Origin: Thalassovita aquimarina
GTDB taxonomy: Bacteria > Pseudomonadota > Alphaproteobacteria > Rhodobacterales > Rhodobacteraceae
Assembly: GCF_018219815.1 (NCBI RefSeq)
Contig: NZ_JADMKU010000008.1
Coordinates: 62,001-126,000, forward strand
Reading direction: 5' to 3'
Length of the DNA stretch: 64,000 nt
Shown here: positions 52,955 through 62,066 of the stretch, piece by piece
Numbering within the stretch: position 1 is the stretch's first letter
Layout: the number at the start of each line of letters is the position of its first letter
Position numbers and translations under genes: made by a program
The notes under the pieces: model-generated
Told to the model about the DNA's origin: nothing
The model's database searches: none
The model's input: the letters and a program-made list of their open reading frames with translations, nothing else

Positions 52955-54919
52955 CTAACGCGGCCGTTTCGTGAAACTGATATTCCCCAAAACGCGGTCC
53001 AGGGCTTCGCGTTCGTCGCGGTTGATTCGGGCACCATTCTTTCCGATGTCATAGCGCGAATTGTCTTCCTGTTCGCTGCGCAGCGCCCGGTTGCGGGTTT
53101 CGGCAGCCTGTTGCAACCGCCATGTCACCGCTTCGTCCGCAACCCCGCCCAGTTCCTCCTCGGCCTCGGCAATCTCTGCGGTCAGCCCCTTTTCGGCCTG
53201 CAGCTTGGCGAATTCTTCCGAAACGGTCATCCGGGCGGTTTCGATATCGCCCAAACGGCGCACAGAGGGCGCAATCGCCACATGGGGCAGCGCGAAGAGG
53301 TTTTCAAGAACCCCCGGCCCCAGAATGTCGGCCAGACGGTTTTCCAGATCGGCGGTATCGCCGTGATGCGCCAGGTCCAGCAGCTTGTCGCGCAGCAGCG
53401 CGAAATCCGGGTCGGCGCAGTCCAGCCGGTCGATTTGATAATCGAATTCCACGATCAGATCGGGCTGGCGCACCAGCGTCGCCAGGATCACCGCTTCGCG
53501 CAGACGGGTCTGCACCGCGTCATCGGCAACCACGAGGATCGAAGACTTGGTGCTGGGATTGAAGCTGGGGCCGTCCTTGCCGCGCCATGGCGTGCGCTTG
53601 CCGCCCTGCCCCGGCACGAAGGCGGCGCGGCGGTTGGGCCGGAACAGTTCCCAACGCAGATCCTTGATCGCCTGGCCGTAATGGGCGCGGATCGACGGAT
53701 CGCGGATCAGCTTGATCTTTTCGCGCAGCGCCTTGTCCAGCGCCGCCTTGCGTTCGGGGCTGTCGAAGACCTGACCCTCGGTTTCGCGCCGCCACAGCAG
53801 GTCGACCATCGGGATCGCTTCGTCCAGCACCCCCTGCATCGCCGATGCGCCCTGCCCCCGGATCAGGTCGTCGGGATCCTTGCCTTCCGGCATCAGCGCG
53901 AAACGCAGCGACTTGCCCGCCTCCAGCAGCGGCAGCGCAAGATCGATCACCCGCATCGCGGCGCGCAGACCGGCGGTGTCGCCGTCGAGCGCAATGATGG
54001 GTTCTGCAGAAATCCGCCACAGCAGCTGCAACTGGCTTTCGGTGACCGCGGTGCCCAGCGGCGCCACGGTGGCGCCGAAGCCGGCCTCGCTGAGCGCGAT
54101 CACATCCATATAGCCCTCGGCCACGATCAGCGGCTTGCCCTTGCCCGCCGCTTCGCGGGCCGGTCCCTGATTGTAGAGGCTGTGGCCCTTGTCGAAGAGT
54201 TCGGTTTCCGGCGAATTGAGGTATTTCGCGTTGTCGTTCGGGTCCATCGCCCGGCCGCCAAAGGCGATGCAACGCCCGCGCGGATCGCGGATCGGGAACA
54301 TGATCCGGTTGCGGAAAACGTCATAAGGGTTCTTGCCTTTGGTCGAGGCCTTTGCCAGCCCGGCGCCGAGGATCAGGTCCTCGGCCACGCCCTTGCCGCG
54401 CAGATGGTCCCAAAGATGTTGCCAGCCCTCGGGCGCGAAACCGATTTCGAACCGGTCCAGCGTTTCGGGCTTCAAGCCGCGCCGATCAAGATAGCCGCGC
54501 GCCGCCTCGGCGCCGCCACGCTTCAATTGCAGCCGGAAGAACTGCAGCGCCATTTCGGTGACCTCGGCCAACTGGCCGCGGCGGTCGGCCTTCTGCTGTG
54601 CCCGTGGATCGCGTTTCGGCATCGGCATCCCGGCTTCGCGCGCGAGGATTTCCACCGCTTCCATGAAATCGACGTTTTCGGTTTCGCGCACGAAGCTGAT
54701 CGCGTCGCCCTTCGCGTGGCAGCCGAAACAGTAATAGAATCCCTTGCGGTCATCGACGTGGAAGGACGCGCTCTTTTCCTGGTGGAACGGGCAAGGCGCC
54801 CACATGTCGCCCTTGCCCTGGTTGGATTTGCGCGTGTCCCACATGACCTTGCGCCCCACCACCTGAGACAGGCTGAGGCGGTTGCGCAGTTCGTCAAGGA
54901 ATCCGGGTGGGAGGCTCAT
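52955..54919 (-). CDS. dnaG: DNA primase DnaG
   Basis: A 654-residue primase with the N-terminal zinc finger C43-H46-C64-C67 (CPFHxEKSASF, FYYCFGCHAKGD), the RNA polymerase/TOPRIM domain (LIVAEGYMDVIAL; ALDGDTAG, the acidic catalytic residues), and a C-terminal helicase-binding region. It makes RNA primers at the replication fork. rpoD follows after 126 bp. The start at ATG 54919 gives the standard MSLPPGFLDELRNR N-terminus. Confidence 0.97.
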   Translation of the reverse strand: MSLPPGFLDELRNRLSLSQVVGRKVMWDTRKSNQGKGDMWAPCPFHQEKSASFHVDDRKGFYYCFGCHAKGDAISFVRETENVDFMEAVEILAREAGMPMPKRDPRAQQKADRRGQLAEVTEMALQFFRLQLKRGGAEAARGYLDRRGLKPETLDRFEIGFAPEGWQHLWDHLRGKGVAEDLILGAGLAKASTKGKNPYDVFRNRIMFPIRDPRGRCIAFGGRAMDPNDNAKYLNSPETELFDKGHSLYNQGPAREAAGKGKPLIVAEGYMDVIALSEAGFGATVAPLGTAVTESQLQLLWRISAEPIIALDGDTAGLRAAMRVIDLALPLLEAGKSLRFALMPEGKDPDDLIRGQGASAMQGVLDEAIPMVDLLWRRETEGQVFDSPERKAALDKALREKIKLIRDPSIRAHYGQAIKDLRWELFRPNRRAAFVPGQGGKRTPWRGKDGPSFNPSTKSSILVVADDAVQTRLREAVILATLVRQPDLIVEFDYQIDRLDCADPDFALLRDKLLDLAHHGDTADLENRLADILGPGVLENLFALPHVAIAPSVRRLGDIETARMTVSEEFAKLQAEKGLTAEIAEAEEELGGVADEAVTWRLQQAAETRNRALRSEQEDNSRYDIGKNGARINRDEREALDRVLGNISFTKRPR

Positions 54920-55000
54920 GCGGGGAACTATAGTCGCTGCCGCCGGACAATAAAATGGGCCGCGTGACGGCGACCCGTTACTTTGATCCGGCGGGGCAGA

Positions 55001-55309
55001 TTATTGCTGATACTGGTTGCAGGCGGTCTCGAAAGCCGTGACCGCGTCATCGCTCAGCTGATCGTCGGGCAGCCCAAAGACCCATTGCGCCAGCACATCG
55101 ACATTGCTTTCGTACTTCGTGCCCGCGATCGCGTCGGACCGAATGATTTTCCTGGTGGTCCGCTTCTGGGATTTGCGCTTGGCGCGCAGGTCCACAGCCT
55201 GCCGGACGATCCCGGCCTGGATTTCGCAACGCTGCTGTTTTTCCGCTGCGTTTTCGGCCAGCGCCGGCGGCGCCATCAGCAGGGCGGCAAGCATCAGGGG
55301 ACGGATCAT
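55001..55309 (-). CDS. Small exported protein of unknown function
   Basis: A 102-residue protein with a signal peptide (cut after about residue 18, ALAEN). The mature part is ~84 residues, with two cysteines (near residues 28 and 98) that may form a disulfide, and a basic segment RAKRKSQKRTTRK. I do not recognise the family. It is probably periplasmic. It lies upstream of dnaG on the same strand but appears independent. Confidence 0.6.
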   Translation of the reverse strand: MIRPLMLAALLMAPPALAENAAEKQQRCEIQAGIVRQAVDLRAKRKSQKRTTRKIIRSDAIAGTKYESNVDVLAQWVFGLPDDQLSDDAVTAFETACNQYQQ

Positions 55310-55623
55310 GGATCACCTCGGGAAACATCGGTCTGCCCCTTGATGACAGCCCGCCGCCGCGGACGCAAGAGCCGGCTCCGGCAGGCCGGCCGGTCAAGCT
55401 GTCAACCGGTCGGTTGCCTAATGTTTTATGGGGTTTGCGGGATATTTGGAAACACTGCGTCGGTGAAGAAGGGATTGTTCCCGAAACGAGCACTGTCACC
55501 CCATCAAGACCATCGGCATGCCTCAATTTGGCCACGAATGGCACACACAACATTCATAGCGCGTAATGCGTCTGCAGGGGACGGGACATCCTCCGGCAGA
55601 CCGTTTTTTAAAAGGTTAATGAG
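55310..55623. other. Intergenic region before the TadG-like gene
   Basis: About 310 bp without a convincing gene. It contains short dyads (GCCGGC around 55365-55395) and an AT-rich stretch TTTTTTAAAAGGTTAAT just before the TadG-like start, which probably holds promoter elements and the ribosome site (AAAGG). Confidence 0.4.
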
Positions 55624-57315
55624 ATGCTAAAGCAGAATGCCGACTGCCGCATTGAACACCTCGGGAAGGGCCGCGGGCTCACCTGCGCATGGCTGCACCG
55701 GTTCGGCCGCGATGAAGGCGGCTCGATGTCGATGTTCGCGGTGTTCATGTTCATTTGCATGCTGATGGTCGCCGGGATCGGTATCGACCTGATGCGCTAC
55801 GAACGCAATCGCGCAACACTTCAGAACACGCTCGACCGCGCGGTGCTGGCCGCTGCCGACCTGGACCAGACCCGGGACGCGAACGCCGTGGTGACCGATT
55901 ACTTCAGCAAGGCGGGGATCGCCCAGTACCTGACCAACGTGTCGGTCGATGAAGGGCTTGGATACAAGACCGTCAGCGCCTCGGCGCAATCCACGCTGGG
56001 CACCTATTTCCTGTCGTTGCTGGGCATCAACGAATTGACCGCCCCGGCCGTCGGCACCGCCGAGGAACGGATCGGCAACGTGGAAATTTCCCTGGTGCTG
56101 GACGTTTCGGGATCGATGGACTGGAACTCGCGGATGGCACGGATGAAACCGGCCGCCATCGAATTCGTCGATGCCATCCTGGATTCCGCATCAGCCAATG
56201 CCGCCTCGATTTCGGTGATCCCATACGCGATGCAGGTCAATGCCGGGAAGCCCATCCTCGACGAATACACCACCACGGCGGAACACGATTATTCCCATTG
56301 CGTCAATTTCAACGACGACCAGTTCAGCAAATCGGGGTTGAGCCAGACCGAGATTCTGGAACTGACCGCCCATTTCGATCCCTTTACCTGGGACGATGGC
56401 GGCGTCTACCGCACGGTTTGCCCTACTTACGGCTATTCGCAAATACTACCCTTCACCAATGACAAAACCGAGCTGCACACCTACATCAACGCGCTGCAGG
56501 CTTGGGGTGGGACATCGATCGATATCGGGATGAAATGGGGCACAGTGCTTTTGGACCCCAGCACGCGCCCGGTTGTCAACGCCTTGATAAACAAAGGCGA
56601 AGTCGAGGCAAAATTCGCCAACCGGCCGGTGGATTATGGTTCGAGCGAGACTTTAAAAATCATCGTTCTGATGACCGATGGAGAGAACAGCGACCAATAT
56701 ATGCTGAACCCGTCGATGCGCGACGGCCTGTCGGATGTCTGGTACAAACCGATCACTGGTGACACCAATCTCAACGGGATCAAGGATAGCGGCGAAGCGG
56801 AATTTGACGCCGCCCACTATTCAGCCATGCTCAGCAATGGCACGACAACTGAATACTGGTGGCCTGATAACGAATTCAATGACTGGTACGACCATCCTTA
56901 TGGCAACGGAACGCATCAGGAATGCAACATTTTGGGCAATTGCGTCCTGCGCGAAGAACCCGGCAGCGCTGTGCAACTGACCTTCCCCGAACTATTCAAC
57001 ATGACCTCGCTGGCTAATAACGCCGATTTCATCCATTCCTACCAGGGCAATCGGTGGTCGGTCTGGTATTCCAACGCCTACACGAAAAAAGAGGCCTCGG
57101 CTAAAGACCAGCGCACCAACCATATCTGCGACGCCGCCAAGGATCAGGGTGTCGTGGTCTTCACAATCGGGTTCGAAGCGCCCCGGTCGGGTCAGCGCCT
57201 GTTGTCGCGCTGCGCTAGTTCGCCGAGTCACCATTTCGACGTCAACGGATTGGACATAGCCGATGCATTTGACTCGATCGCCGCGTCGATCACCAAGCTG
57301 AGGCTGATCCAATGA
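55624..57315 (+). CDS. TadG-like pilus-associated protein with vWA domain
   Basis: A 563-residue protein. A single membrane helix (residues ~38-58; MSMFAVFMFICMLMVAGIGI) begins a TadE/TadG-like N-terminus. A von Willebrand A domain starts near residue 155, with the MIDAS motif DVSGSMDW and a later LMTDGEN. The bulk is thus extracytoplasmic. TadG proteins belong to Flp/Tad pilus systems or related surface structures. Its stop overlaps the TadE gene (ATGA). No tadA-C, rcpA or flp gene is nearby. Confidence 0.82.
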   Translation: MLKQNADCRIEHLGKGRGLTCAWLHRFGRDEGGSMSMFAVFMFICMLMVAGIGIDLMRYERNRATLQNTLDRAVLAAADLDQTRDANAVVTDYFSKAGIAQYLTNVSVDEGLGYKTVSASAQSTLGTYFLSLLGINELTAPAVGTAEERIGNVEISLVLDVSGSMDWNSRMARMKPAAIEFVDAILDSASANAASISVIPYAMQVNAGKPILDEYTTTAEHDYSHCVNFNDDQFSKSGLSQTEILELTAHFDPFTWDDGGVYRTVCPTYGYSQILPFTNDKTELHTYINALQAWGGTSIDIGMKWGTVLLDPSTRPVVNALINKGEVEAKFANRPVDYGSSETLKIIVLMTDGENSDQYMLNPSMRDGLSDVWYKPITGDTNLNGIKDSGEAEFDAAHYSAMLSNGTTTEYWWPDNEFNDWYDHPYGNGTHQECNILGNCVLREEPGSAVQLTFPELFNMTSLANNADFIHSYQGNRWSVWYSNAYTKKEASAKDQRTNHICDAAKDQGVVVFTIGFEAPRSGQRLLSRCASSPSHHFDVNGLDIADAFDSIAASITKLRLIQ

Positions 57316-57845
57316 CGATGTTCAAGCGCTTCCTGAATCGGTTCCGCAAATCCGAACGCGGTTCGGCCACGATGGAATTCGTCATCGTGTTCCCGATCTT
57401 CATGGTCCTGATGGGATCGGCCTGGGAACTGGGCGTGATCACCATGCGCACCACCACGATCGAACGGGCGACCGATCTGGTCGTGCGCGATATCCGGCTC
57501 GGCACCGGCACCGCCCCGCAGCATGACGAAATCAAGCAGCGGATCTGCGACCGGGCGCCGATCCTGAATGATTGCGACACCAACCTGCGGGTCGAAATGA
57601 TCCAGCTGGACCCCCGCGCCTGGGTCGATCCGCCGGCGGATGCCGATTGCACCGACACCGCCCAGACGGTTGCGCCCGTGCGCAGCTTCGAAAACGGCCA
57701 GGAAAACGACCTGATGCTGCTTCGGGTCTGCTTCAAGGTCGAACCGGTGTTTCCGGCGGTGGGGCTTGGACACAAACTTGTCACCGATGCGGCCGGGAAA
57801 TACGCCCTGGTGGCCTCGGCCGCCTTCGTACAGGAGCCGTTGTGA
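57312..57845 (+). CDS. TadE family protein (first)
   Basis: A 177-residue TadE-like pseudopilin: a short basic start, then SERGSATMEFVIVFPIFMV, whose E/G-rich cleavage-like segment leads into the hydrophobic helix. The mature domain has cysteines (near residues 79, 87, 115 and 138) that may form disulfides. It is translationally coupled to the TadG-like gene before it and to a second TadE gene after it. Confidence 0.85.
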   Translation: MTMFKRFLNRFRKSERGSATMEFVIVFPIFMVLMGSAWELGVITMRTTTIERATDLVVRDIRLGTGTAPQHDEIKQRICDRAPILNDCDTNLRVEMIQLDPRAWVDPPADADCTDTAQTVAPVRSFENGQENDLMLLRVCFKVEPVFPAVGLGHKLVTDAAGKYALVASAAFVQEPL

Positions 57846-58408
57846 TGCGTATTCTGGACCGAACCAAACGTTTCCTGCGCCGTTTCGGGACCGACACCGA
57901 AGGCAGTGTCGCGCTGGAATCGGTGATCGTCGCGCCGTTCCTGTTCTGGGTGTTCCTGGCCAGCTACGTCTATTTCGACGCCTACCGGCAGACCAGCGTG
58001 AACATCAAGGCCAACTACACGATCGGCGATCTGCTGTCGCGCGAAACCGAGGCGGTGAACGACAGCTATATCGACAGCATGCAATCGCTGTTCACCTTCC
58101 TGGCCAAGACCAATTCAAGCGCAAGGATCCGCATTTCGGTCGCGATGTGGGACGAAGAAGACGCCGCCTTCAAACTGGACTGGTCCGAGGCGCGCGGCGG
58201 CGTGGTGGCGATGACCGACGGCGACATCAACGCGATGGCAAGCGAAATGCCCACGCTTATCGACAATGAACGCATCATCCTGGTGGAAACCTGGTCCCAC
58301 TACAAACCGCTGTTCGAAGTCGGGCTGAATGAATCGGACATCTACGAAAAGTCCGTCACCAGCCCCCGCTTCGCACCGCAACTGGTCTGGGATCGCTACC
58401 CGATCTGA
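57845..58408 (+). CDS. TadE-like protein (second)
   Basis: A 187-residue TadE-like protein with the same plan: a basic start, TEGSVALESVIVAPFLFWVF, then a periplasmic domain rich in acidic residues. Its ATG overlaps the stop of the first TadE gene (TGATG). It closes the three-gene operon and converges with the gene at 58415. Confidence 0.82.
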   Translation: MRILDRTKRFLRRFGTDTEGSVALESVIVAPFLFWVFLASYVYFDAYRQTSVNIKANYTIGDLLSRETEAVNDSYIDSMQSLFTFLAKTNSSARIRISVAMWDEEDAAFKLDWSEARGGVVAMTDGDINAMASEMPTLIDNERIILVETWSHYKPLFEVGLNESDIYEKSVTSPRFAPQLVWDRYPI

Positions 58409-58414
58409 CGCGTG

Positions 58415-58903
58415 TCAGGTGTCGCGCTCGGCGATCAGGCCCTGGATCATTTCGGCCATGATCTTGGTCTGCGCCCCCGGCATCACACCGCCGATCCCGA
58501 CCCGGCGCCCCAGCCGCCACCAGATCCCCGGATGCCAGGCGCGTGATTGCGGAGCGTTCGTGCGAATCATGAATCCGTTCGACGGCTTGAAGGCGAAGGT
58601 GCCGCGTTCGACCGCGACGATATCGTCGATCCGCGCGATCACCCGGCCTTCGCTGTCGATCAGGGCATCGGCGGTCAGCCGCAGCTGTAACCGGGTCGCG
58701 GCGTGCATTTTCACCGACAGGGCGATCGCGACCCCGCCCAGGGCGACCAGGAAAAACTGCCACCCCAGCGATGCCGGCGGCTTGAGAAACCCGATATAGA
58801 CCAGTAGCGCGCCCAGCAGCGCCGTCATGCCGACCCCCAGCCAGCGCCGCGCGGCCGAAGCCTGTGCGGTGGTCAGAATTTCCTGTGTGCTCGATCCGTT
58901 CAT
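58415..58903 (-). CDS. Membrane protein with C-terminal PH-like domain, unknown function
   Basis: A 162-residue protein with two helices (residues ~25-45 and 52-70), then a soluble domain with alternating strands (LTADALIDSEGRVIARIDDI, ERGTFAFKPSNGFMIR) like bacterial PH/DUF-type membrane proteins. GAGGGG before ATG 58903 supports the start. The function is unknown. Confidence 0.7.
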   Translation of the reverse strand: MNGSSTQEILTTAQASAARRWLGVGMTALLGALLVYIGFLKPPASLGWQFFLVALGGVAIALSVKMHAATRLQLRLTADALIDSEGRVIARIDDIVAVERGTFAFKPSNGFMIRTNAPQSRAWHPGIWWRLGRRVGIGGVMPGAQTKIMAEMIQGLIAERDT

Positions 58904-58972
58904 TGTGGGTCCCCTCATCCTTTGCGCCGCACATAACGGGTCTTGCGTCGCAAGGCGAGAGCCAAGCGGCGC

Positions 58973-59560
58973 TCAGACCGAAACCGCCTTGCGCACCATG
59001 TCCCAGTAGATGCGTTCCACCTCGTCCGCCGACAGCCGGCCTTCGACCCGGTACCAAGTGGTGACCCCGGTCAGCATCGCGATCACCGCCATGGTTTCGA
59101 TCCGGGTATCGGCAGGGGCGAAAACGCCTTCCTCCTCGCCCTGGCGCAGGATCGCCTCCAGCTCGTTTTCATACTCGCGGCGCAGCGCCTCGATCTCGGC
59201 GAAATTTTCCGGCGTCAGGTTGCGCAGTTCCATATAGGCGATGAACACCTCGTCCGACCGGTCGAGGTGATAGCGGATGTGAAACCGGGTGAAATCTTCC
59301 AGCTTTTCCAGCGCGCTGCCCGTGCGACGACGCTTGGCGCGGCTGGCCAGCAGGTCATCCATGTGGCGGCGCATCAGGTCGAACAGCAGCGATTGCTTGT
59401 CGGGGGTGTAATTGTACAGCGCCCCGGCCTGCACGCCCACCTCCTTGGCGATCTGGCGCATCGACACCGCCGCGTAACCGTGGCGCGCGAAAAGCCTGAG
59501 CGCCGCGTCGAGCACGCGCGGGCCGGTGATATCGGAATGGGAACCTGCTGTCCTTGCCAT
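58973..59560 (-). CDS. TetR/AcrR family transcriptional regulator
   Basis: A 195-residue TetR regulator with the N-terminal helix-turn-helix (ALRLFARHGYAAVSMRQIAKEVGVQAGALYNY) and a ligand domain resembling those of fatty-acid/acyl-CoA-type TetR proteins. A TGAAC-N4-GTTCA palindrome 15 bp before the start is its likely operator, implying autorepression. The target gene is not obvious in the neighbourhood. Confidence 0.88.
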   Translation of the reverse strand: MARTAGSHSDITGPRVLDAALRLFARHGYAAVSMRQIAKEVGVQAGALYNYTPDKQSLLFDLMRRHMDDLLASRAKRRRTGSALEKLEDFTRFHIRYHLDRSDEVFIAYMELRNLTPENFAEIEALRREYENELEAILRQGEEEGVFAPADTRIETMAVIAMLTGVTTWYRVEGRLSADEVERIYWDMVRKAVSV

Positions 59561-59574
59561 GCCGGCAATTTAAC

Positions 59575-59588
59575 TGAACATTCGTTCA
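59575..59588. promoter_or_regulatory. Palindromic operator of the TetR gene
   Basis: TGAAC-ATTC-GTTCA, a 14-bp dyad 15 bp upstream of the TetR start. It resembles operators of acyl-CoA-responsive TetR proteins. Confidence 0.6.
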
Positions 59589-59652
59589 AATCAAAGAGCT
59601 ATCGTACCCGACCGACCGATCGACCGCACCGGCAGGGCCATCCCCGGCTTTT

Positions 59653-60090
59653 TCAGGCAGAAACCACGAGCAGGACCAGCGCGACAGCCCCCCAGCCCGC
59701 AATCAACGGCAAGACCACCCAGTATTGGCGTTCCTTGGGCAGCTTCCAGCCCGCCGCGCCCCGTGCTTTCCACACCGTCGCCAGGGATGCGACCGGCCAA
59801 TACACGGTGGCGCCCAGTGCCGCCCCCAAGACGGGACCAACCCAGTCGGCCCCCACCCAGTGCGCGATCAACCCGACCGCGAGAAGCGGCGTGTAGAAAA
59901 CAAGATCGGCCAACGCCAGGCCCCACCAGAAGGCCACACCGACATCGGTGATTTGTTCCCTTGGTTCCTGCGTGCCCCAACGCACGCCCAATTCGTAGCT
60001 CAGCGCCGAAGTACACTGCGCCACCACGAGATAGGCAAACAGCAACCATCCCGGCCCCTGAATGATCCAGAATACGATATCGTCGCCCAT
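59653..60090 (-). CDS. Four-helix membrane protein of unknown function
   Basis: A 145-residue integral membrane protein with about four helices (residues ~8-28, 50-72, 85-103 and 122-143) and a conserved-looking hydrophilic loop ELGVRWGTQEPREQITDVG. I do not recognise the family. It stands alone between the TetR gene and a small lipoprotein gene. Confidence 0.65.
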   Translation of the reverse strand: MGDDIVFWIIQGPGWLLFAYLVVAQCTSALSYELGVRWGTQEPREQITDVGVAFWWGLALADLVFYTPLLAVGLIAHWVGADWVGPVLGAALGATVYWPVASLATVWKARGAAGWKLPKERQYWVVLPLIAGWGAVALVLLVVSA

Positions 60091-60342
60091 ACCACCCCCA
60101 AGCAGTTCCCGGTTGATCCTAATCGGCAGGTGGCGCGGCGTCTTTGCGGTGTGTCAACAGCGCCGGATCCGGGGCCTGTGGCGTCAGACCCCGCGCATGC
60201 TCCCTGCCGCGCCGCTCCAGGTCTCATCGTACAGGCGAAACGGGCTTTCGGCGCATTCCCCCCGCGCCCTGCGGCGGCATTCCCTTGCGGGGCGACCTGT
60301 TCTGGTGCAAGAAAAACCATCCCTAGTCCGCGAGACGTCATC

Positions 60343-60597
60343 ATGCACGCGCCTCTTGTCCCGATCCTAATGCTGTCGCTGACCGGCCTTGCCGGCTGTG
60401 CGGCGACGCCCGAACTGAACGAACGGATCGAACCGGCCGCACGTACCGCGCCCTATCCCGCGCTGATCCCGCTCGACGATGTGACCGGCGACGGCACGGA
60501 ACCACGGATCACCGACAGCACCGCCGCGGAACTGCAGGCCCGCGCCCGCGCCCTGCGCGTCAAGGCAGCCAAGCTGCGCGAACTGGCCGGAAGCTGA
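60343..60597 (+). CDS. Small lipoprotein of unknown function
   Basis: An 84-residue protein with a lipoprotein signal (LTGLAGC, Cys at about residue 19). The mature part is Pro/Ala-rich with a C-terminal amphipathic helix (AAELQARARALRVKAAKLREL). It lies 94 bp upstream of hom and could share a transcript. Confidence 0.65.
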   Translation: MHAPLVPILMLSLTGLAGCAATPELNERIEPAARTAPYPALIPLDDVTGDGTEPRITDSTAAELQARARALRVKAAKLRELAGS

Positions 60598-60691
60598 GAC
60601 GGGGTCGGCGGCCCGCCAATTGCCGCGTTGCACCGGGCCGAAAGACCCGATACATCGCCTATCCAAGATCAGTCATTTTCAGGAGGGCCAG

Positions 60692-61978
60692 ATGAGCCAC
60701 CCCTTGCGCCTCGGAATTGCCGGGCTGGGCACCGTCGGTGTCGGCGTTATCAAAATCGTCCGTCAACAGGCCGCCCTTCTGACAGTGCGCACCGGCCGCG
60801 AGGTAGTGATCAGCGCCATTTCGGCCCGCTCGCGGCACAAGGATCGCGGCGTGAACCTGTCGCAGTATGACTGGGAAGACGATCCCGTCGTGCTGGCACA
60901 GCGCGACGACGTCGATGTCTATGTCGAACTGATGGGCGGCTCGGACGGACCCGCCAAGGCGTCGATCGAGGCGGCGCTTGCCGCCGGTAAGGACGTGGTG
61001 ACCGCGAACAAGGCGCTGCTGGCCCATCACGGCCAGGAACTGGCCGAACGGGCCGAGGCATCGGGCCGGGTTATCCGCTACGAGGCTGCGGTCGCGGGCG
61101 GCATCCCGGTCATCAAGGCGCTGACCGAAGGGTTGGCCGCCAACCAGTTCAGCCGCGTCATGGGGGTGATGAACGGCACCTGCAACTACATCCTGACCCG
61201 GATGGAAGAAACCGGTCAGGGCTACAACGTGCTGTTCGAGGAAGCCAACAAGCTGGGCTACCTGGAAGCTGACCCCAATCTCGACGTGGGCGGCATCGAT
61301 GCCGGTCACAAGCTGTCGATCCTGTCCACCGTCGCCTTCGGCACGAAGATCGATTTCGAAGGGGTGGAACTGGAAGGCATCCAGCGCATCAGCCTCGAAG
61401 ACATCCGCCAGGCCGCCGACATGGGGTACCGCATCAAGCTGCTGGGCGTGGCGCAGATGACCGGCCGCGGGCTGGAACAGCGCATGTCCCCCTGCCTTGT
61501 CCCCGCCGACAGCCCGCTGGGCCAGCTGGAAGGCGGCACCAACATGGTGGTGGTCGAAGGCGACAGAGTCGGCCAGATCGTGCTGCGTGGCGCCGGTGCG
61601 GGCGAAGGCCCCACCGCCAGCGCCGTGATGGGCGATGTCTGCGATATCGCACGCGGCATCCGTTACCCGGTCTTCGGTCAGCAGGCCGCCAGCCTGCAAC
61701 CGGCGCCGCGCGCCCAGTCCACCCTGCCCGCGCCCTATTACCTGCGCATGGCGCTCAAGGACAAACCGGGGGCGCTGGCCAAGGTCGCCTCGATCCTGGG
61801 CGAGGCAGGCGTATCGATCAACCGGATGCGGCAGTACGGCCATGCCGATGACAGCGCACCGGTGCTGATCGTGACCCACAAAACCACGCGCGCCGATATC
61901 GACACCGCGATGGCCGCGATCGAAACCACCGATGTCGTGACCGAAGCGCCGGTTGCGTTGCGGATCGAAAGCGTTTGA
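60692..61978 (+). CDS. hom: Homoserine dehydrogenase
   Basis: A 428-residue enzyme with the NAD(P)-binding GLGTVGVGV motif, VVTANKALLAHHG, the catalytic-domain signatures MNGTCNYILTRMEE and EADPNLDVGGIDA, and a C-terminal ACT domain (from about residue 350; YYLRMALKDKPGALAKVASIL) for feedback control by threonine. It reduces aspartate semialdehyde to homoserine. AGGAGG before ATG 60692 is strong. Confidence 0.97.
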   Translation: MSHPLRLGIAGLGTVGVGVIKIVRQQAALLTVRTGREVVISAISARSRHKDRGVNLSQYDWEDDPVVLAQRDDVDVYVELMGGSDGPAKASIEAALAAGKDVVTANKALLAHHGQELAERAEASGRVIRYEAAVAGGIPVIKALTEGLAANQFSRVMGVMNGTCNYILTRMEETGQGYNVLFEEANKLGYLEADPNLDVGGIDAGHKLSILSTVAFGTKIDFEGVELEGIQRISLEDIRQAADMGYRIKLLGVAQMTGRGLEQRMSPCLVPADSPLGQLEGGTNMVVVEGDRVGQIVLRGAGAGEGPTASAVMGDVCDIARGIRYPVFGQQAASLQPAPRAQSTLPAPYYLRMALKDKPGALAKVASILGEAGVSINRMRQYGHADDSAPVLIVTHKTTRADIDTAMAAIETTDVVTEAPVALRIESV

Positions 61979-61994
61979 AGCTGAAGCCCGCCGG

Positions 61995-62056
61995 GGTACC
62001 GTCTGGAATCGCCGGATGCCCTTGGCGGGCGTATTTGGGAAATGGTGAAAGGGCTT
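61995..62056. repeat. Hairpin repeat between hom and recJ
   Basis: CCCTTGGCGGGCGTATTTGG followed by GAAA-GGTGAAAGGGC resembles the GGCGGGGATATTTGGG-AAGAAGG core of the element by ribE, in the usual gene-end position. Confidence 0.5.
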
Positions 62057-62066
62057 TGGAGCATAC

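Noticed and set aside
59575-59588. LexA site before the tetR gene
   Set aside because: The arms are GAAC-N4-GTTC, inverted and too close; the LexA site here is a direct GTTC-N7-GTTC.
60112-60126. FnrL-type site TTGATCCTAATCGG
   Set aside because: Only one good half-site; the second half deviates at two positions and nothing nearby suggests oxygen control.
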